Assembly: GCA_016722705.1 (NCBI GenBank)
Contig: JADKGN010000004.1
Coordinates: 2,728,001 to 2,792,000, forward strand
From: Candidatus Dechloromonas phosphoritropha
GTDB taxonomy: Bacteria > Pseudomonadota > Gammaproteobacteria > Burkholderiales > Rhodocyclaceae
Direction: 5' to 3'
DNA: 64,000 nucleotides
The position numbers and the translations under genes are program-made. The notes under the pieces are model-generated. The model saw nothing but the letters and a program-made list of their open reading frames with translations, had not been told where the DNA came from and did no database searches. The number at the start of each line of letters is the position of its first letter. Within the stretch, counting starts at the first letter, position 1. Positions 56,548 through 64,000 of this stretch are shown here, in pieces.

Positions 56548-57348
56548 TCATTTGGTCGGCGAGCGGCGCAGCAGTTCACCGCGAATGGCGATCAGCAAAA
56601 TCTTGGCACGCGCCATGTTGTCGGCGCCTAGGCGTAGCATGATTTTCTGCCCGGCGGAACGCTTCTCGAGTGCCGGATCGGCAAATTTGTAGAGTACTTT
56701 CGGCTGCACCACAGCAAGCGGCGGCACGATTGCCGGCGTCGCCAGCAGGTTGTCGATGGCATCGACGAGGCGGTCGTTGAAATGTCTGCCGGGATAGCCG
56801 AGTTCGCGGTAGGCCTGCTGGAATACGGGGTAGAGGCTGACATAAAGGTCGACCAGGCGCTGCTTGTCGACTGCCGCCAGCACGTTCAGATAACGCAGGT
56901 AACGCTGGTCATTGGCCGGGTCGACGGTCATTGTGCCAGCGTGACGTTCAACCATAAACGGCCCGCTAACGGGCTTGATCGGCATCATTTTGGCCTGTGC
57001 TTCCTCGCGCGGCAGATTGTCGATGGTCGCGACAAAGCGGTGAATCATCCGGTCGGGGTAGAAATAGGCCAGCGCTTCCGGACCGACCAGTTGCCGCAAG
57101 CCGTCACGATAGGCGGTGTCGTCGTCGAGATTGATAGGTGGCGCGGGTTCGGCTGGAGGGGTTGCCGCGATGATCGGATAGCGTTCGACTTCGGGATCCG
57201 GCGCTGGTGGTGCTGGTTCCGCGGCCGGACCCAGCGTCTGCGCGACAACCGTCGGTTCGGGGGCTTGCTGGTCCGGCATCAATAAATAGTAGATGAGGCC
57301 CACGACGATAGCGATCAAGGCCAGCGGCAACAGACTACTTTTTCCCAT
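56548..57348 (-). CDS. DUF3014 family membrane-anchored protein
   Basis: A 266-residue protein with one N-terminal transmembrane helix (LLPLALIAIVVGLIYYLL), a proline-rich linker, and a periplasmic DUF3014 domain containing MIHRFVATIDNLPREEAQAK and RYLRYLNVLAAVDKQRLVDL. The function of the family is unknown. It follows the iron-uptake genes on the same strand but after an 81-base gap, so membership in that operon is uncertain. Confidence 0.83.
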   Translation of the reverse strand: MGKSSLLPLALIAIVVGLIYYLLMPDQQAPEPTVVAQTLGPAAEPAPPAPDPEVERYPIIAATPPAEPAPPINLDDDTAYRDGLRQLVGPEALAYFYPDRMIHRFVATIDNLPREEAQAKMMPIKPVSGPFMVERHAGTMTVDPANDQRYLRYLNVLAAVDKQRLVDLYVSLYPVFQQAYRELGYPGRHFNDRLVDAIDNLLATPAIVPPLAVVQPKVLYKFADPALEKRSAGQKIMLRLGADNMARAKILLIAIRGELLRRSPTK

Positions 57349-57429
57349 TGAATCAAACCTTTCAAATGCCCGGTACGGCGAATTGGTGCGTCAATAACGA
57401 CTACGCGTCGCTCCACGTTTTGGAAAGCC

Positions 57430-58830
57430 TCACCAGAAGAAGAAGACCAAAGTCCAGACGGTGGCCATCAGGCCGACCGGCAGCAACATCGCAACGCCAG
57501 CCAGTAGTTTTCGGCCATTTTTTGCCGTCGACCGTGACGTTAGCTGAAATGCCAGCCACAGGCTGCCGAAACACCCGGCGCCAAGCAGCGCGATGCGCAA
57601 TCCGGGCAGCCAGCCGAGCCACAGGTGTTCGGCCTTGAGGTGGGTGACGGTCAGCATCGACAGCCCGAGGATGACGCTGGCCGCAGCGAGCGGCGTCAGC
57701 GCCAGCGCGAAGCGTTGCCAGGTGAGGGCTTCGTCCTTGAGCAGGCGGGCGGCGAGTAGCGGCCCGATCAGCAGCAGGCTGCCGAGCACGAAGCCGCCGC
57801 CGAGCAGGTAGGCGAGGACTAGCGCGCCGTCGAGCCAGGTGAACAGGTCGCCGGCATCCGGGTAGTGGGTCAGCAGCCACCACGGTGCGTTGTTGTCGAG
57901 CAGCGCGAAATGGTTGTGCTCGACCAGCCAGTCGGCGAGCGCCATCTTGGCGCTGCGCAGCCACGGGCTGAGGGTCCACTGGAAGGCGGCGGTGGCGACA
58001 CCGAGGACGCCGTAGATCAGCGTCAGTGCATCCGGCGTGCGGGCTGGCGCGTCGAGGTCGAGCACTTCGGCGAACGGCGAGCGGGCGCTGTAGGTGACAG
58101 CATCGCGCTGGCCGGCGCAGCGCCCGCAGGAATGGCATTCAGAGGCGCTGGTCATGCGTCGGATGTCGAGCAGCGGTGCGCAATTGACCGGTTCGACTTC
58201 TCCGCTATAACGATCCCAGGCGGCGCGGTCGACCTTGTAATGCAACGGAGCGATCTTGGCCAGTACGGCGAAGACGCCGGAAGCAGGGCACAGGTAGCGG
58301 CACCAGATGCGTTTTTCGCGGCCGTAGAGCAGGCCGATGCCGAGTGCGGCGACGGTCGAGCCGCCAAGGACCAGCAGCGCTGCCTGCGGATATTCATAAA
58401 CGCTGACCAGTTGGCCGTAGACGGTGGTGGCGACGAAGGCGACGAAGGGCCAGCCGGTCCACTTGAGCCAGCGCGGCAGCGCCTTGCCGCGCCCGTACTG
58501 ACTGACCCATTCGGACAGCGCACCCTCCGGGCAGAACAGGCCGCACCAGACGCGGCCCATGGTCACCGTGGCGATCATGACCCCTGGCCACCACAGACCC
58601 CAGAAGGCGAATTGCGCGAAGAGGCGCAGGTTGTTCCAGATATGGGCATCTTCCGGCGGCAGCGGCAGGAAGGCGGGGATGATGACCATCGCCGCATAAA
58701 CGACGACGATCAGCCATTGCACGGCGATGATCGTGCGCCGGTTGCGGCGCAGGAAAAGGCCGATCCGGGCGATCCGGCCAGCCTGTTTTCGCTCGACCCG
58801 CGGCTGGAAGTGGAGAACGTGTTCAGTCAC
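57430..58830 (-). CDS. Membrane polyferredoxin (4Fe-4S, NapH/CcoG-like) of the iron operon
   Basis: A 466-residue inner-membrane protein with several helices. Cysteine motifs are WCGLFCPEGALSEW and WCRYLCPASGVFAV, and a soluble ferredoxin-like part with CHSCGRCAGQRDAV. This is the layout of NapH/NosR/CcoG-type electron-transfer proteins. Genes of this kind accompany FTR1/P19 iron uptake systems in Campylobacter and other bacteria, where they may supply or remove electrons for iron redox steps. The start overlaps the FTR1 stop by eight bases. A copy of the dispersed repeat (57505-57540) is read through as codons for STAKNGRKLL near the C-terminus. Confidence 0.85.
   Translation of the reverse strand: MTEHVLHFQPRVERKQAGRIARIGLFLRRNRRTIIAVQWLIVVVYAAMVIIPAFLPLPPEDAHIWNNLRLFAQFAFWGLWWPGVMIATVTMGRVWCGLFCPEGALSEWVSQYGRGKALPRWLKWTGWPFVAFVATTVYGQLVSVYEYPQAALLVLGGSTVAALGIGLLYGREKRIWCRYLCPASGVFAVLAKIAPLHYKVDRAAWDRYSGEVEPVNCAPLLDIRRMTSASECHSCGRCAGQRDAVTYSARSPFAEVLDLDAPARTPDALTLIYGVLGVATAAFQWTLSPWLRSAKMALADWLVEHNHFALLDNNAPWWLLTHYPDAGDLFTWLDGALVLAYLLGGGFVLGSLLLIGPLLAARLLKDEALTWQRFALALTPLAAASVILGLSMLTVTHLKAEHLWLGWLPGLRIALLGAGCFGSLWLAFQLTSRSTAKNGRKLLAGVAMLLPVGLMATVWTLVFFFW
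57505..57540 (-). repeat. Dispersed CGGTCGACGG element inside the polyferredoxin gene
   Basis: On the - strand, CACGGTCGACGGCAAAAAAT then GGCCGAAAAC matches the element; the core is at 57525-57534. It is within coding sequence, near the 3' end, in the same frame as the protein. Confidence 0.65.
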
Positions 58831-59626
58831 GTGATATTTTCCAATAGGCTAGGGCGACGACGCTCCAGTAGGCGAGGTAGGCGAGCAGCGTGCTCAGCGC
58901 CGGTCGGGCGCGATAGCCGGAGAAGTCGGCCAACAGCTTGCCGCCTTTGGTCGTGTCGGCGATCAGCCGCGAGGTATCCCAGACCGGATCGACCAGCGCC
59001 GGCAGCCAGCCGCTGCCGATCATCCGGTCCACCGCCATGACCAGCAGCGCCGAGGCGAGGATCAGCAAGAGAATCGACGACAGGCGCAGCAGCAGGCCGA
59101 TATTGAGCCGAGCCAGACTTTTGGCAGCCAGCCAGGCGGTCGCCGCGGCGCCGGCGATGCCGCCCAGCGCGCCGAGCAACACGGCGCCGAGTGAACTCTC
59201 CTGCGACATGCCGTAGAGGAAGATCACCGTTTCCGCCCCTTCGCGGGCCACCGCCAGCGCGGCGACGACGGCGACGCCGACGAAGCCCGAACGCTGCGCG
59301 GCGGCCGAAAGGTCGGCGTGCAGACGTGCCTTCATGTGGCGGCCGTTCTTCTTCATCCACAGTACCATCTGGGTAATCAGCCCGGAAGCGATGAACAGCG
59401 TGGCGATCTGGAAAACTTCGAGCGCGTTGCCGGTCAACTCGTCCTGAACGCTCAGCAATGCCCAGCCGAGCAACACGGCCAGCCCGACACCGGCGGCGAG
59501 GCCGATGAACAGCGCCCGCCGGCCGCGCCCGGTAGCGTCGTTGCCCTTCAGCCAGGCGTAGAGAATGCCGGCGATCAGGAAGGCTTCGAGGCTTTCGCGC
59601 CAGACTACGAAAAGGGCGTTACCCAT
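58823..59626 (-). CDS. FTR1 family iron permease
   Basis: A 267-residue membrane protein with the two REXXE-type motifs of FTR1 iron permeases, VWRESLEAFL in the first helix and VAREGAETVIF in a later one. About seven helices are present. In FetMP and P19-linked systems the permease moves iron from the periplasm into the cell, with P19 as the periplasmic partner. Here the cupredoxin, porin and P19 homologue are encoded just upstream. Overlap with the polyferredoxin gene indicates co-translation. Confidence 0.92.
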   Translation of the reverse strand: MGNALFVVWRESLEAFLIAGILYAWLKGNDATGRGRRALFIGLAAGVGLAVLLGWALLSVQDELTGNALEVFQIATLFIASGLITQMVLWMKKNGRHMKARLHADLSAAAQRSGFVGVAVVAALAVAREGAETVIFLYGMSQESSLGAVLLGALGGIAGAAATAWLAAKSLARLNIGLLLRLSSILLLILASALLVMAVDRMIGSGWLPALVDPVWDTSRLIADTTKGGKLLADFSGYRARPALSTLLAYLAYWSVVALAYWKISRD

Positions 59627-59638
59627 GCTGCGCTCCGC

Positions 59639-59992
59639 TTATTTGGCGATGATCCGGCCCTGGCCGGTGGCCGGGTGGAAATCGTCGAAGAACTTGTAGG
59701 TGCCCGCTTTCATCGGGTGAAAAATCAGGTTGCGGGTGACGCCGGGCGCCATCACCAGTTCCTTGCGCAATTCCAGGCTCTCGAATTCCGCAGCCCCCGG
59801 CCCCTCGTTCGTCACCTCCAGCCGGAAACGCATATTGGCAGGAACCTCCAGCGTTTCAGGGATGAGGCGGCCGTCCTTCATCAACAGCTTGATGGTCGGC
59901 ATGTCGTCGGCGAATGCCGGCCCTGCACTTCCTACGGCCGCGGTCGACGCCAGAAAAAGGCCGAAAACTGCGGAAAGGAGAGCGTGCTTCAT
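59639..59992 (-). CDS. Periplasmic cupredoxin-like protein
   Basis: A 117-residue exported protein. The signal peptide ends GPAFA. The mature cupredoxin-1 domain has IKLLMKDGRLIPETLEVPAN and ends with DDFHPATGQGRIIAK. It resembles the cupredoxin part of EfeO-type proteins, which help oxidise or bind iron next to FTR1 permeases. The classical Cys/Met copper ligands are not all visible, so metal content is uncertain. It sits between the porin and FTR1 genes, 12 bases before FTR1. Confidence 0.8.
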   Translation of the reverse strand: MKHALLSAVFGLFLASTAAVGSAGPAFADDMPTIKLLMKDGRLIPETLEVPANMRFRLEVTNEGPGAAEFESLELRKELVMAPGVTRNLIFHPMKAGTYKFFDDFHPATGQGRIIAK

Positions 59993-59999
59993 GAATGCC

Positions 60000-61469
60000 T
60001 CAATAGACGATGTTGGCGCGCAAGCCGAACACGTAGGCCGACTTGGCGTCCGGGTTGGCGCCGCCCTGGGTCAGCCACTGGAAGTCCGGGCTGAGTTCGA
60101 ACTGTGGCGAAATGTGGTAGCGATAATAGATTTCGGCCACCGTCTCGGCGCCGCTCGGGATGAACGCGAAGTCCGCGATGCCGTCGCCGTTGATGTCGAT
60201 TTCGGCGCTGGTACTCTTGTAGCCACTGCCCGCCTGCAGCCAGCCACCGGCGATGCCGAGCGTGTCGGCAGCACGGCCCCAGTAACTACCGTTGAACTCG
60301 GCGCCCAGCGTAACGGCCTGATTGAACGGCGCTTCCCCCTGTACCAGCTTCCCGTAGCGACCGAACAGCGTGATGCCGTCGTCGATGCGCTGGTCGACGG
60401 AGATGCCGATGCCCGAGTGTCTTGCCGTCGTGCCGTTGTAATCAAACGCCTCGGCGCGCGTCCAGCCATAAGCGCGATAGTGGCCGGTCAAGCCGCCGAA
60501 CAGATTGAGTTGTGTTTCCGCCTGCGCCATGTAGAGCGGCGAATTGAAGCTCTTCTGGTAGTTGGAACCATATTCGCCGGCCCCGAAGGCGCCGACCGAG
60601 AGCCGCCACGGTTGCGTCTTGTCGCTCTCGTTGGCGTAGGCGACGATGAATCCCGGCTGGAAGCCGTTGGCATCGACCCCGGCTTCGCCGCCGGCATCGA
60701 GCAGCGGGTTGTGCACGAATGCCGAATTCAGGAACTGCTTCGCTTCGTCGCTAGCCGCGACGTTCTGGTCGAAGAATCCGAAGATATCCATCTTGCCGAA
60801 AGTGATCTCCAGCTTTTCCCGCGAATCGGGCTTGAAGCCGCCGAAGGGCAGGGGAATGGCGGCCTGATACCAGGCCTGCCCGAGAATCACCACCGAGTCG
60901 TCCGGGTTGGCGCCGCTGGCGCGGAAGGCCAGGGCATTGGGCGCGCTGGCGAAGTACCCGAGGCGGGCGAAGGCAGTGTTGAGGCCTTGTCCCTGACCGA
61001 TGCGAAAACCGCCGAACAGCTTGTGCTCGATGTCGCCGATTGGCTCTAGCGGTAATTCGACGCTAACGTCGACCCGATAATTGAGCTGGGTGCTGGCATC
61101 TGCGGTGCCTGAAGGCAGGCCGCTGGCACCCTGGACGACAGTGGCGAGGGCGGCGGTTGCCTTGATCCCTTCGAGCGACTCGGTGACCTTGATTGGTTTT
61201 TTCATCGCCAGAACGTCGTTCTCGGTGGCCTTTAGGCGCGTGGTCAGTTCCGGTTCGTTTTCGGAGATCCGGTCGTTGTCGAGGCTTTTGGCGACCTGTT
61301 CGCTTTCAGCCTTGAGCATCTTCACTTCCTTCTCCAGTTCGGCGTTGCGCGCTTCCAGTTTTTCCAGGCGGGCGGCCAGTTTTTCCAGTGTCGCGCTGTC
61401 GCTGGCAGCGAACGCGGGCATGGTCAGGCCCGCCGCGACCAGCGCGGCGGTCAAATTGGCAAGGCGCAT
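60000..61469 (-). CDS. Outer membrane porin with N-terminal coiled coil
   Basis: A 489-residue outer-membrane protein. The signal peptide ends MPAFAA. Residues 25-65 are a coiled coil (LEKLAARLEKLEARNAELEK). The rest is a beta-barrel with alternating aromatic strands and a C-terminal FGLRANIVY. The barrel resembles OprB-type carbohydrate-selective porins. Its place between the P19 gene (two bases away) and the cupredoxin gene implies a role in letting iron complexes or Fe ions across the outer membrane. The start at 61469 is preferred over 61541 because the signal peptide follows directly. Confidence 0.82.
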   Translation of the reverse strand: MRLANLTAALVAAGLTMPAFAASDSATLEKLAARLEKLEARNAELEKEVKMLKAESEQVAKSLDNDRISENEPELTTRLKATENDVLAMKKPIKVTESLEGIKATAALATVVQGASGLPSGTADASTQLNYRVDVSVELPLEPIGDIEHKLFGGFRIGQGQGLNTAFARLGYFASAPNALAFRASGANPDDSVVILGQAWYQAAIPLPFGGFKPDSREKLEITFGKMDIFGFFDQNVAASDEAKQFLNSAFVHNPLLDAGGEAGVDANGFQPGFIVAYANESDKTQPWRLSVGAFGAGEYGSNYQKSFNSPLYMAQAETQLNLFGGLTGHYRAYGWTRAEAFDYNGTTARHSGIGISVDQRIDDGITLFGRYGKLVQGEAPFNQAVTLGAEFNGSYWGRAADTLGIAGGWLQAGSGYKSTSAEIDINGDGIADFAFIPSGAETVAEIYYRYHISPQFELSPDFQWLTQGGANPDAKSAYVFGLRANIVY

Positions 61470-61471
61470 GA

Positions 61472-62017
61472 TCAGTAACCGCCTTTTTTGCCGATCCCGA
61501 CATAGGTAAATTCGTACTCGACTTCGAAAGGCTTGAACCACGGACGGACGCCAGTAGCGCGGTCGGTATGGCGGCCGAAATGGGCGTGCGGGTTGGCCGA
61601 CGGCGGCTGTATGCTGTATTTCACCTTGTACTTGCCGGGGCCGGCCAGCTTGATGTTGTCGCCGTAATGTGGACCATCGTTGGCGACCATTGGCATGAAA
61701 TCGCCGGACGCCTTGTAGTCGCCACCGATCTTCGAGACTTCGTATTTGATGACAAGGTAGGGAACCCAGGCGCCTTCCGGGAAACCGTTCGGGTTGTTGG
61801 CCAGCGCGTGGATGTCGGCCTCGATGTGGATGTCCGATTCGGAGACCTTCCTCATTATGCCGTCCGGTTCCATCTCGACGGCCTGCAGATAGACGGCGGC
61901 GATTTCCATCCCAGCCTTTTGTTGGGGTACGCCAATCGGGTATTCGAGGGCGAATGCCGGGGTGGCGAGGGTTGCGGAAAGGGCCAGCAGCGCGGCGAGT
62001 TTTTTGGTGTTGAACAA
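61472..62017 (-). CDS. P19/Tp34 family periplasmic iron-binding protein
   Basis: A 181-residue exported protein of the Tp34/P19 (Fe2+ transport) family. The signal peptide ends TLATPAFA. The mature part has YPIGVPQQKAGMEIAAVYLQ, with the metal Glu/Met region, and SANPHAHFGRHTD with the His ligands. In Campylobacter and E. coli (FetP) this protein binds Cu and Fe and hands iron to the FTR1 permease. I prefer a TTG start at 62017 preceded by CTGGAG, which puts the signal peptide at the N-terminus. An ATG at 62098 overlapping the hemP stop would add 27 residues. Confidence 0.88.
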   Translation of the reverse strand: MFNTKKLAALLALSATLATPAFALEYPIGVPQQKAGMEIAAVYLQAVEMEPDGIMRKVSESDIHIEADIHALANNPNGFPEGAWVPYLVIKYEVSKIGGDYKASGDFMPMVANDGPHYGDNIKLAGPGKYKVKYSIQPPSANPHAHFGRHTDRATGVRPWFKPFEVEYEFTYVGIGKKGGY

Positions 62018-62097
62018 GGCGAGACTCCAGAATGATTGTGGCTGGCTTGCCCGGGAGGCTGGCTGGCTGTGGAATGGAAAAACGAGTGGCGGGGCCA

Positions 62098-62274
62098 TTA
62101 TTTGGTCAGGATCAGTTTGTTTTCGCGGGTGACGCGCAAGATGTAAATTTGGCCGGCATGTTCGATCTCCAGCATGCTTGCGCCACGCAATAGTTCCGCG
62201 CTGGAGGCATGCGGTCTTGTCGCTTTGGAAGCGGGGGTACGACGCGGCTCGGCAGATTTGATCGTGGCGTTCAT
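62098..62274 (-). CDS. hemP: Hemin uptake protein HemP
   Basis: A 58-residue HemP protein with the family C-terminus: SAELLRGASMLEIEHAGQIY then ILRVTRENKLILTK. HemP proteins are small, Fur-regulated and near haem or iron uptake genes; some act as activators of hemin uptake. The ATG at 62274 lies a short distance after a Fur-controlled promoter; the frame is open to 62334. It is the first gene of the iron operon. Confidence 0.88.
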   Translation of the reverse strand: MNATIKSAEPRRTPASKATRPHASSAELLRGASMLEIEHAGQIYILRVTRENKLILTK

Positions 62275-62289
62275 ACTGCTACTAATGCG

Positions 62290-62334
62290 AATGAGAATGG
62301 ATCGCATTAAACAATTAATGCGAGCAGTTGTCAA
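62290..62334 (-). promoter_or_regulatory. Fur-controlled promoter of the hemP-P19-FTR1 operon
   Basis: On the - strand TTGACA (62329-62334) and TTTAAT (62306-62311) are 17 bases apart. The Fur-box-like sequence AATGAGAATGGATCGCATT (62290-62308) overlaps the -10 and the start site. It shares AATGAGAAT with the bfd Fur box. Confidence 0.85.
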
Positions 62335-62354
62335 TTAGAAATTGTGTTGGTCTT

Positions 62355-63629
62355 TCAATCCTCGACCGTCAGCGAGGCATTGCTGTCAATCAGTCGGGAA
62401 AGACCTGATACACCGGCCGATTTCATGTAAATGCAGCGCTTTCCGCTGCGCTTGCATTGTTCCTTCACGCGCCAATAGGCGTTGTGGCTGATGCAGCCGG
62501 CCTGGCAGATGACCAGATCGGCCGCGGCGAGTGCCGAGTCGATGCGGTGCAGGCTTTCTTCAAGTCCGCCATCGTGATGCAGGAAGCGGCCGCCCCGGTT
62601 TTCGATGAGCTGCCGGTAGGCATCGACGGCGCCAGTGCGGCCCCCGACACAAAGAACGCACTTGCCGTCAAGCATTGATGGAGGCTTGCGGTCAACCTCG
62701 GAAAGCAGGCAGTTTTCGTCTGTGGCAGTCAGTTGCTTAAGGGCGACATTGGCATGCGTCAGTAGTCGCCGCAGATTCAATACTTCGTCTTCCAGCGTTT
62801 TCGAATGAACACTCAGTGCATTGGCTCTGTCCTCGGCGTCACTTGCCCGGCGGGCGAGAGTTTTCTGATCTCGAAGACTGGCCAGGGCCTGGCGCAGACT
62901 GCCGATTTCGCTGGCGAGTCGCTCGCCCTGGGCGTCTTTTCCGGCCAGTTCGGCGCGGAGTTCGGCGACACGCTGGCCAAGTGCCTGCGTTTCCCGTGAT
63001 TTTTCATTGCGCAGGGATTCGTTCGCACGCCGTGCCGCAGCGAGTTCCTGGCGCAATTGCTCATTGTCGGCGCGCAGTGCTTGCAGAGCATGCAAATCGG
63101 CACGCATACCCGAGCCAATTTGATGCTGGATCATATGGATATCGCCGTATATTTCCTGCTCGAGTTGGGCGTCGCAGGCGGGATGTGTCCAACTGGCCCA
63201 GAGCGCAGCAGGAATTTCGCAGCCGCTGCTAGTTGCTTGCAACCAGAGCGCCCGCAGTGCGTTTCCATCCCGGGCGGCTGAAAAGCGCCGGATGGTCAAC
63301 TGAAAGCGCTTCTCCAATGCCTTGTGCAACAACTCGGCGAGCTGGCTGCGTTCGTCGCAGGCACTGACGGCTGTCGTGTGCAGCGTGTAATCGCTGGTCC
63401 CGCGCGGAAAATTCATCACTTTGGAAATCAGTGCCCGCAGGTCTTCGGTGCTGAAACAGACACCGATAATCGGGCAGTGGGCCTTGGTGCTGATTTCCCA
63501 TAGTTTGCGCCGCCGCGATCCCTGAATTTCAGATGCCAGTTGAGGGCATGACGTCATTCGAGACAATTCCGGAGGTTTCGGCGCAGTGGCCAGGGCGGTG
63601 GTAGCGAAGCGAAACGGTGGCTCGGACAC
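62355..63629 (-). CDS. DUF2325 domain protein with coiled coil
   Basis: A 424-residue protein. Residues 175-310 form a long coiled coil (for example LRADNEQLRQELAAARRANE). The C-terminal DUF2325 domain has VLCVGGRTGAVDAYRQLIEN, the metal-like HHDGG, and ICQAGCISHNAYWRVKEQCK. DUF2325 has been linked to iron-regulated clusters but its function is unknown. Start is a GTG at 63629, directly after the stop codon of the preceding gene. It is transcribed with two small genes upstream and precedes the hemP operon. Confidence 0.83.
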   Translation of the reverse strand: MSEPPFRFATTALATAPKPPELSRMTSCPQLASEIQGSRRRKLWEISTKAHCPIIGVCFSTEDLRALISKVMNFPRGTSDYTLHTTAVSACDERSQLAELLHKALEKRFQLTIRRFSAARDGNALRALWLQATSSGCEIPAALWASWTHPACDAQLEQEIYGDIHMIQHQIGSGMRADLHALQALRADNEQLRQELAAARRANESLRNEKSRETQALGQRVAELRAELAGKDAQGERLASEIGSLRQALASLRDQKTLARRASDAEDRANALSVHSKTLEDEVLNLRRLLTHANVALKQLTATDENCLLSEVDRKPPSMLDGKCVLCVGGRTGAVDAYRQLIENRGGRFLHHDGGLEESLHRIDSALAAADLVICQAGCISHNAYWRVKEQCKRSGKRCIYMKSAGVSGLSRLIDSNASLTVED

Positions 63630-63833
63630 TCAACGCTCCTGCCGATATTCGCCCTGAATCAGGCGATTGCTGGCCCGTTCGCACAGCGCGCGGGTTTCGT
63701 TATCAAGAGCCGGCGAATCGCACAGGCGATCGAGGATGCGGGCTGCGTTGAGTGCGGAGTGTGGGCAGCCGCTTTCGTCGTGGATCAGGATCAGGCTGAG
63801 GGCGCCGGCCCAGAGTTCGGATGTCGACATCAT
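63630..63833 (-). CDS. Small protein of unknown function
   Basis: A 67-residue protein with GALSLILIHDESGCPHSALN then AARILDRLCDSPALDNETRA. No family is recognised. Its ATG overlaps the stop codon of the 24-residue ORF (TGATG), and its stop codon is directly followed by the GTG start of the DUF2325 gene, so the three are probably one operon under the Fur-like site at 63921. Confidence 0.6.
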   Translation of the reverse strand: MMSTSELWAGALSLILIHDESGCPHSALNAARILDRLCDSPALDNETRALCERASNRLIQGEYRQER

Positions 63834-63907
63834 CAGCGCGCGACAGCGACCAGGAGGCACCAGAGCAGGGTGCCGGCGATGGAGACATTGAATACCAGTG
63901 AGCGCAT
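63833..63907 (-). CDS. Very small predicted membrane peptide
   Basis: A 24-codon ORF, MRSLVFNVSIAGTLLWCLLV then AVAR, is one hydrophobic helix with basic ends. GGA lies six bases before the ATG at 63907, and an alternative ATG lies six bases further upstream. Its stop codon overlaps the start of the next gene. It may be a leader peptide or a small membrane protein. The only support is its position and ribosome site. Confidence 0.5.
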   Translation of the reverse strand: MRSLVFNVSIAGTLLWCLLVAVAR

Positions 63908-63920
63908 GGTCATTCCTTTA

Positions 63921-63939
63921 GTTGAGAATGATTCGCATC
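63921..63939 (-). promoter_or_regulatory. Putative Fur box upstream of the DUF2325 operon
   Basis: GTTGAGAATGATTCGCATC shares TGAGAAT and the ATTCGCAT half with the Fur boxes at 39387 and 62290. It lies just upstream of the small membrane peptide gene. Confidence 0.6.
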
Positions 63940-64000
63940 TTAGAGCTGGTTTGATGTTTTGTAAATAGGAAACATTCGCATTTGAACAATTGTCGCTGAC

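Overview
The window is a GC-rich chromosomal segment whose gene set fits a Rhodocyclales-type betaproteobacterium such as the Dechloromonas, Propionivibrio or Accumulibacter group. The assignment rests on the recN/fur/bamE/dapB housekeeping block, an FNR-hemN-copA group, a Neisseria-like type II-C CRISPR locus, heteromeric bacterioferritin genes and an FTR1/P19 iron operon. It is an inference from gene content; no rRNA or tRNA gene was recognised.

Layout. Positions 1-7355 are mostly housekeeping: recN 3' end, an AI-2E family permease, a DUF3300/DUF2950 pair, a GDT1-type metal exporter, fur, bamE and dapB. Positions 7356-13376 hold a complete type II-C CRISPR-Cas system: an 11-repeat array on the + strand closed by a terminator, cas2, cas1 and cas9 on the - strand, and a tracrRNA gene divergent from cas9. 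Positions 13429-26497 carry a redox and metal group: fnr, hemN behind a well-placed FNR box, a TauE/SafE-like protein, uspA, copA, a PAS-GGDEF-EAL protein, a CopZ-like chaperone, a SelD homologue without the catalytic Cys/Sec, a secreted Ppx/GppA-like protein and a P-type cation ATPase.

Positions 26700-32190 are a decayed stretch (two pseudogenes, a transposase remnant, a frameshifted PilZ gene) around an intact DUF2235 hydrolase. An FAD monooxygenase follows. Then comes a compact three-gene operon at 33719-38945, patatin lipase, CHAT protease-like protein and MBL-fold hydrolase. This is the best candidate in the window for an uncharacterised conflict or defence system.

Positions 39148-43700 hold bacterioferritin genes with a Fur-controlled bfd, a broken hicBA module, rlmA and two membrane-associated genes. 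Positions 43650-54100 are an accessory, repeat-rich zone. It holds partial feoA and feoAB duplications, two broken DUF2784 genes, a free-standing CotH-like kinase gene between direct repeats, an orphan VbhA-like antitoxin, and an unrecognised two-gene TPR module. Several families of short palindromic or inverted-repeat elements are scattered here, including one built on the 10-bp palindrome CGGTCGACCG.

Positions 54102-63939 are an iron-acquisition block: feoB-feoA, a polyferredoxin, FTR1, a cupredoxin, a porin, a P19/Tp34 protein, hemP behind a TTGACA-N17-TTTAAT promoter overlapped by a Fur box, a DUF2325 protein and small upstream ORFs with another Fur-like site. Together with fur, bfd and bfr, this makes iron uptake, storage and release a dominant theme of the window.
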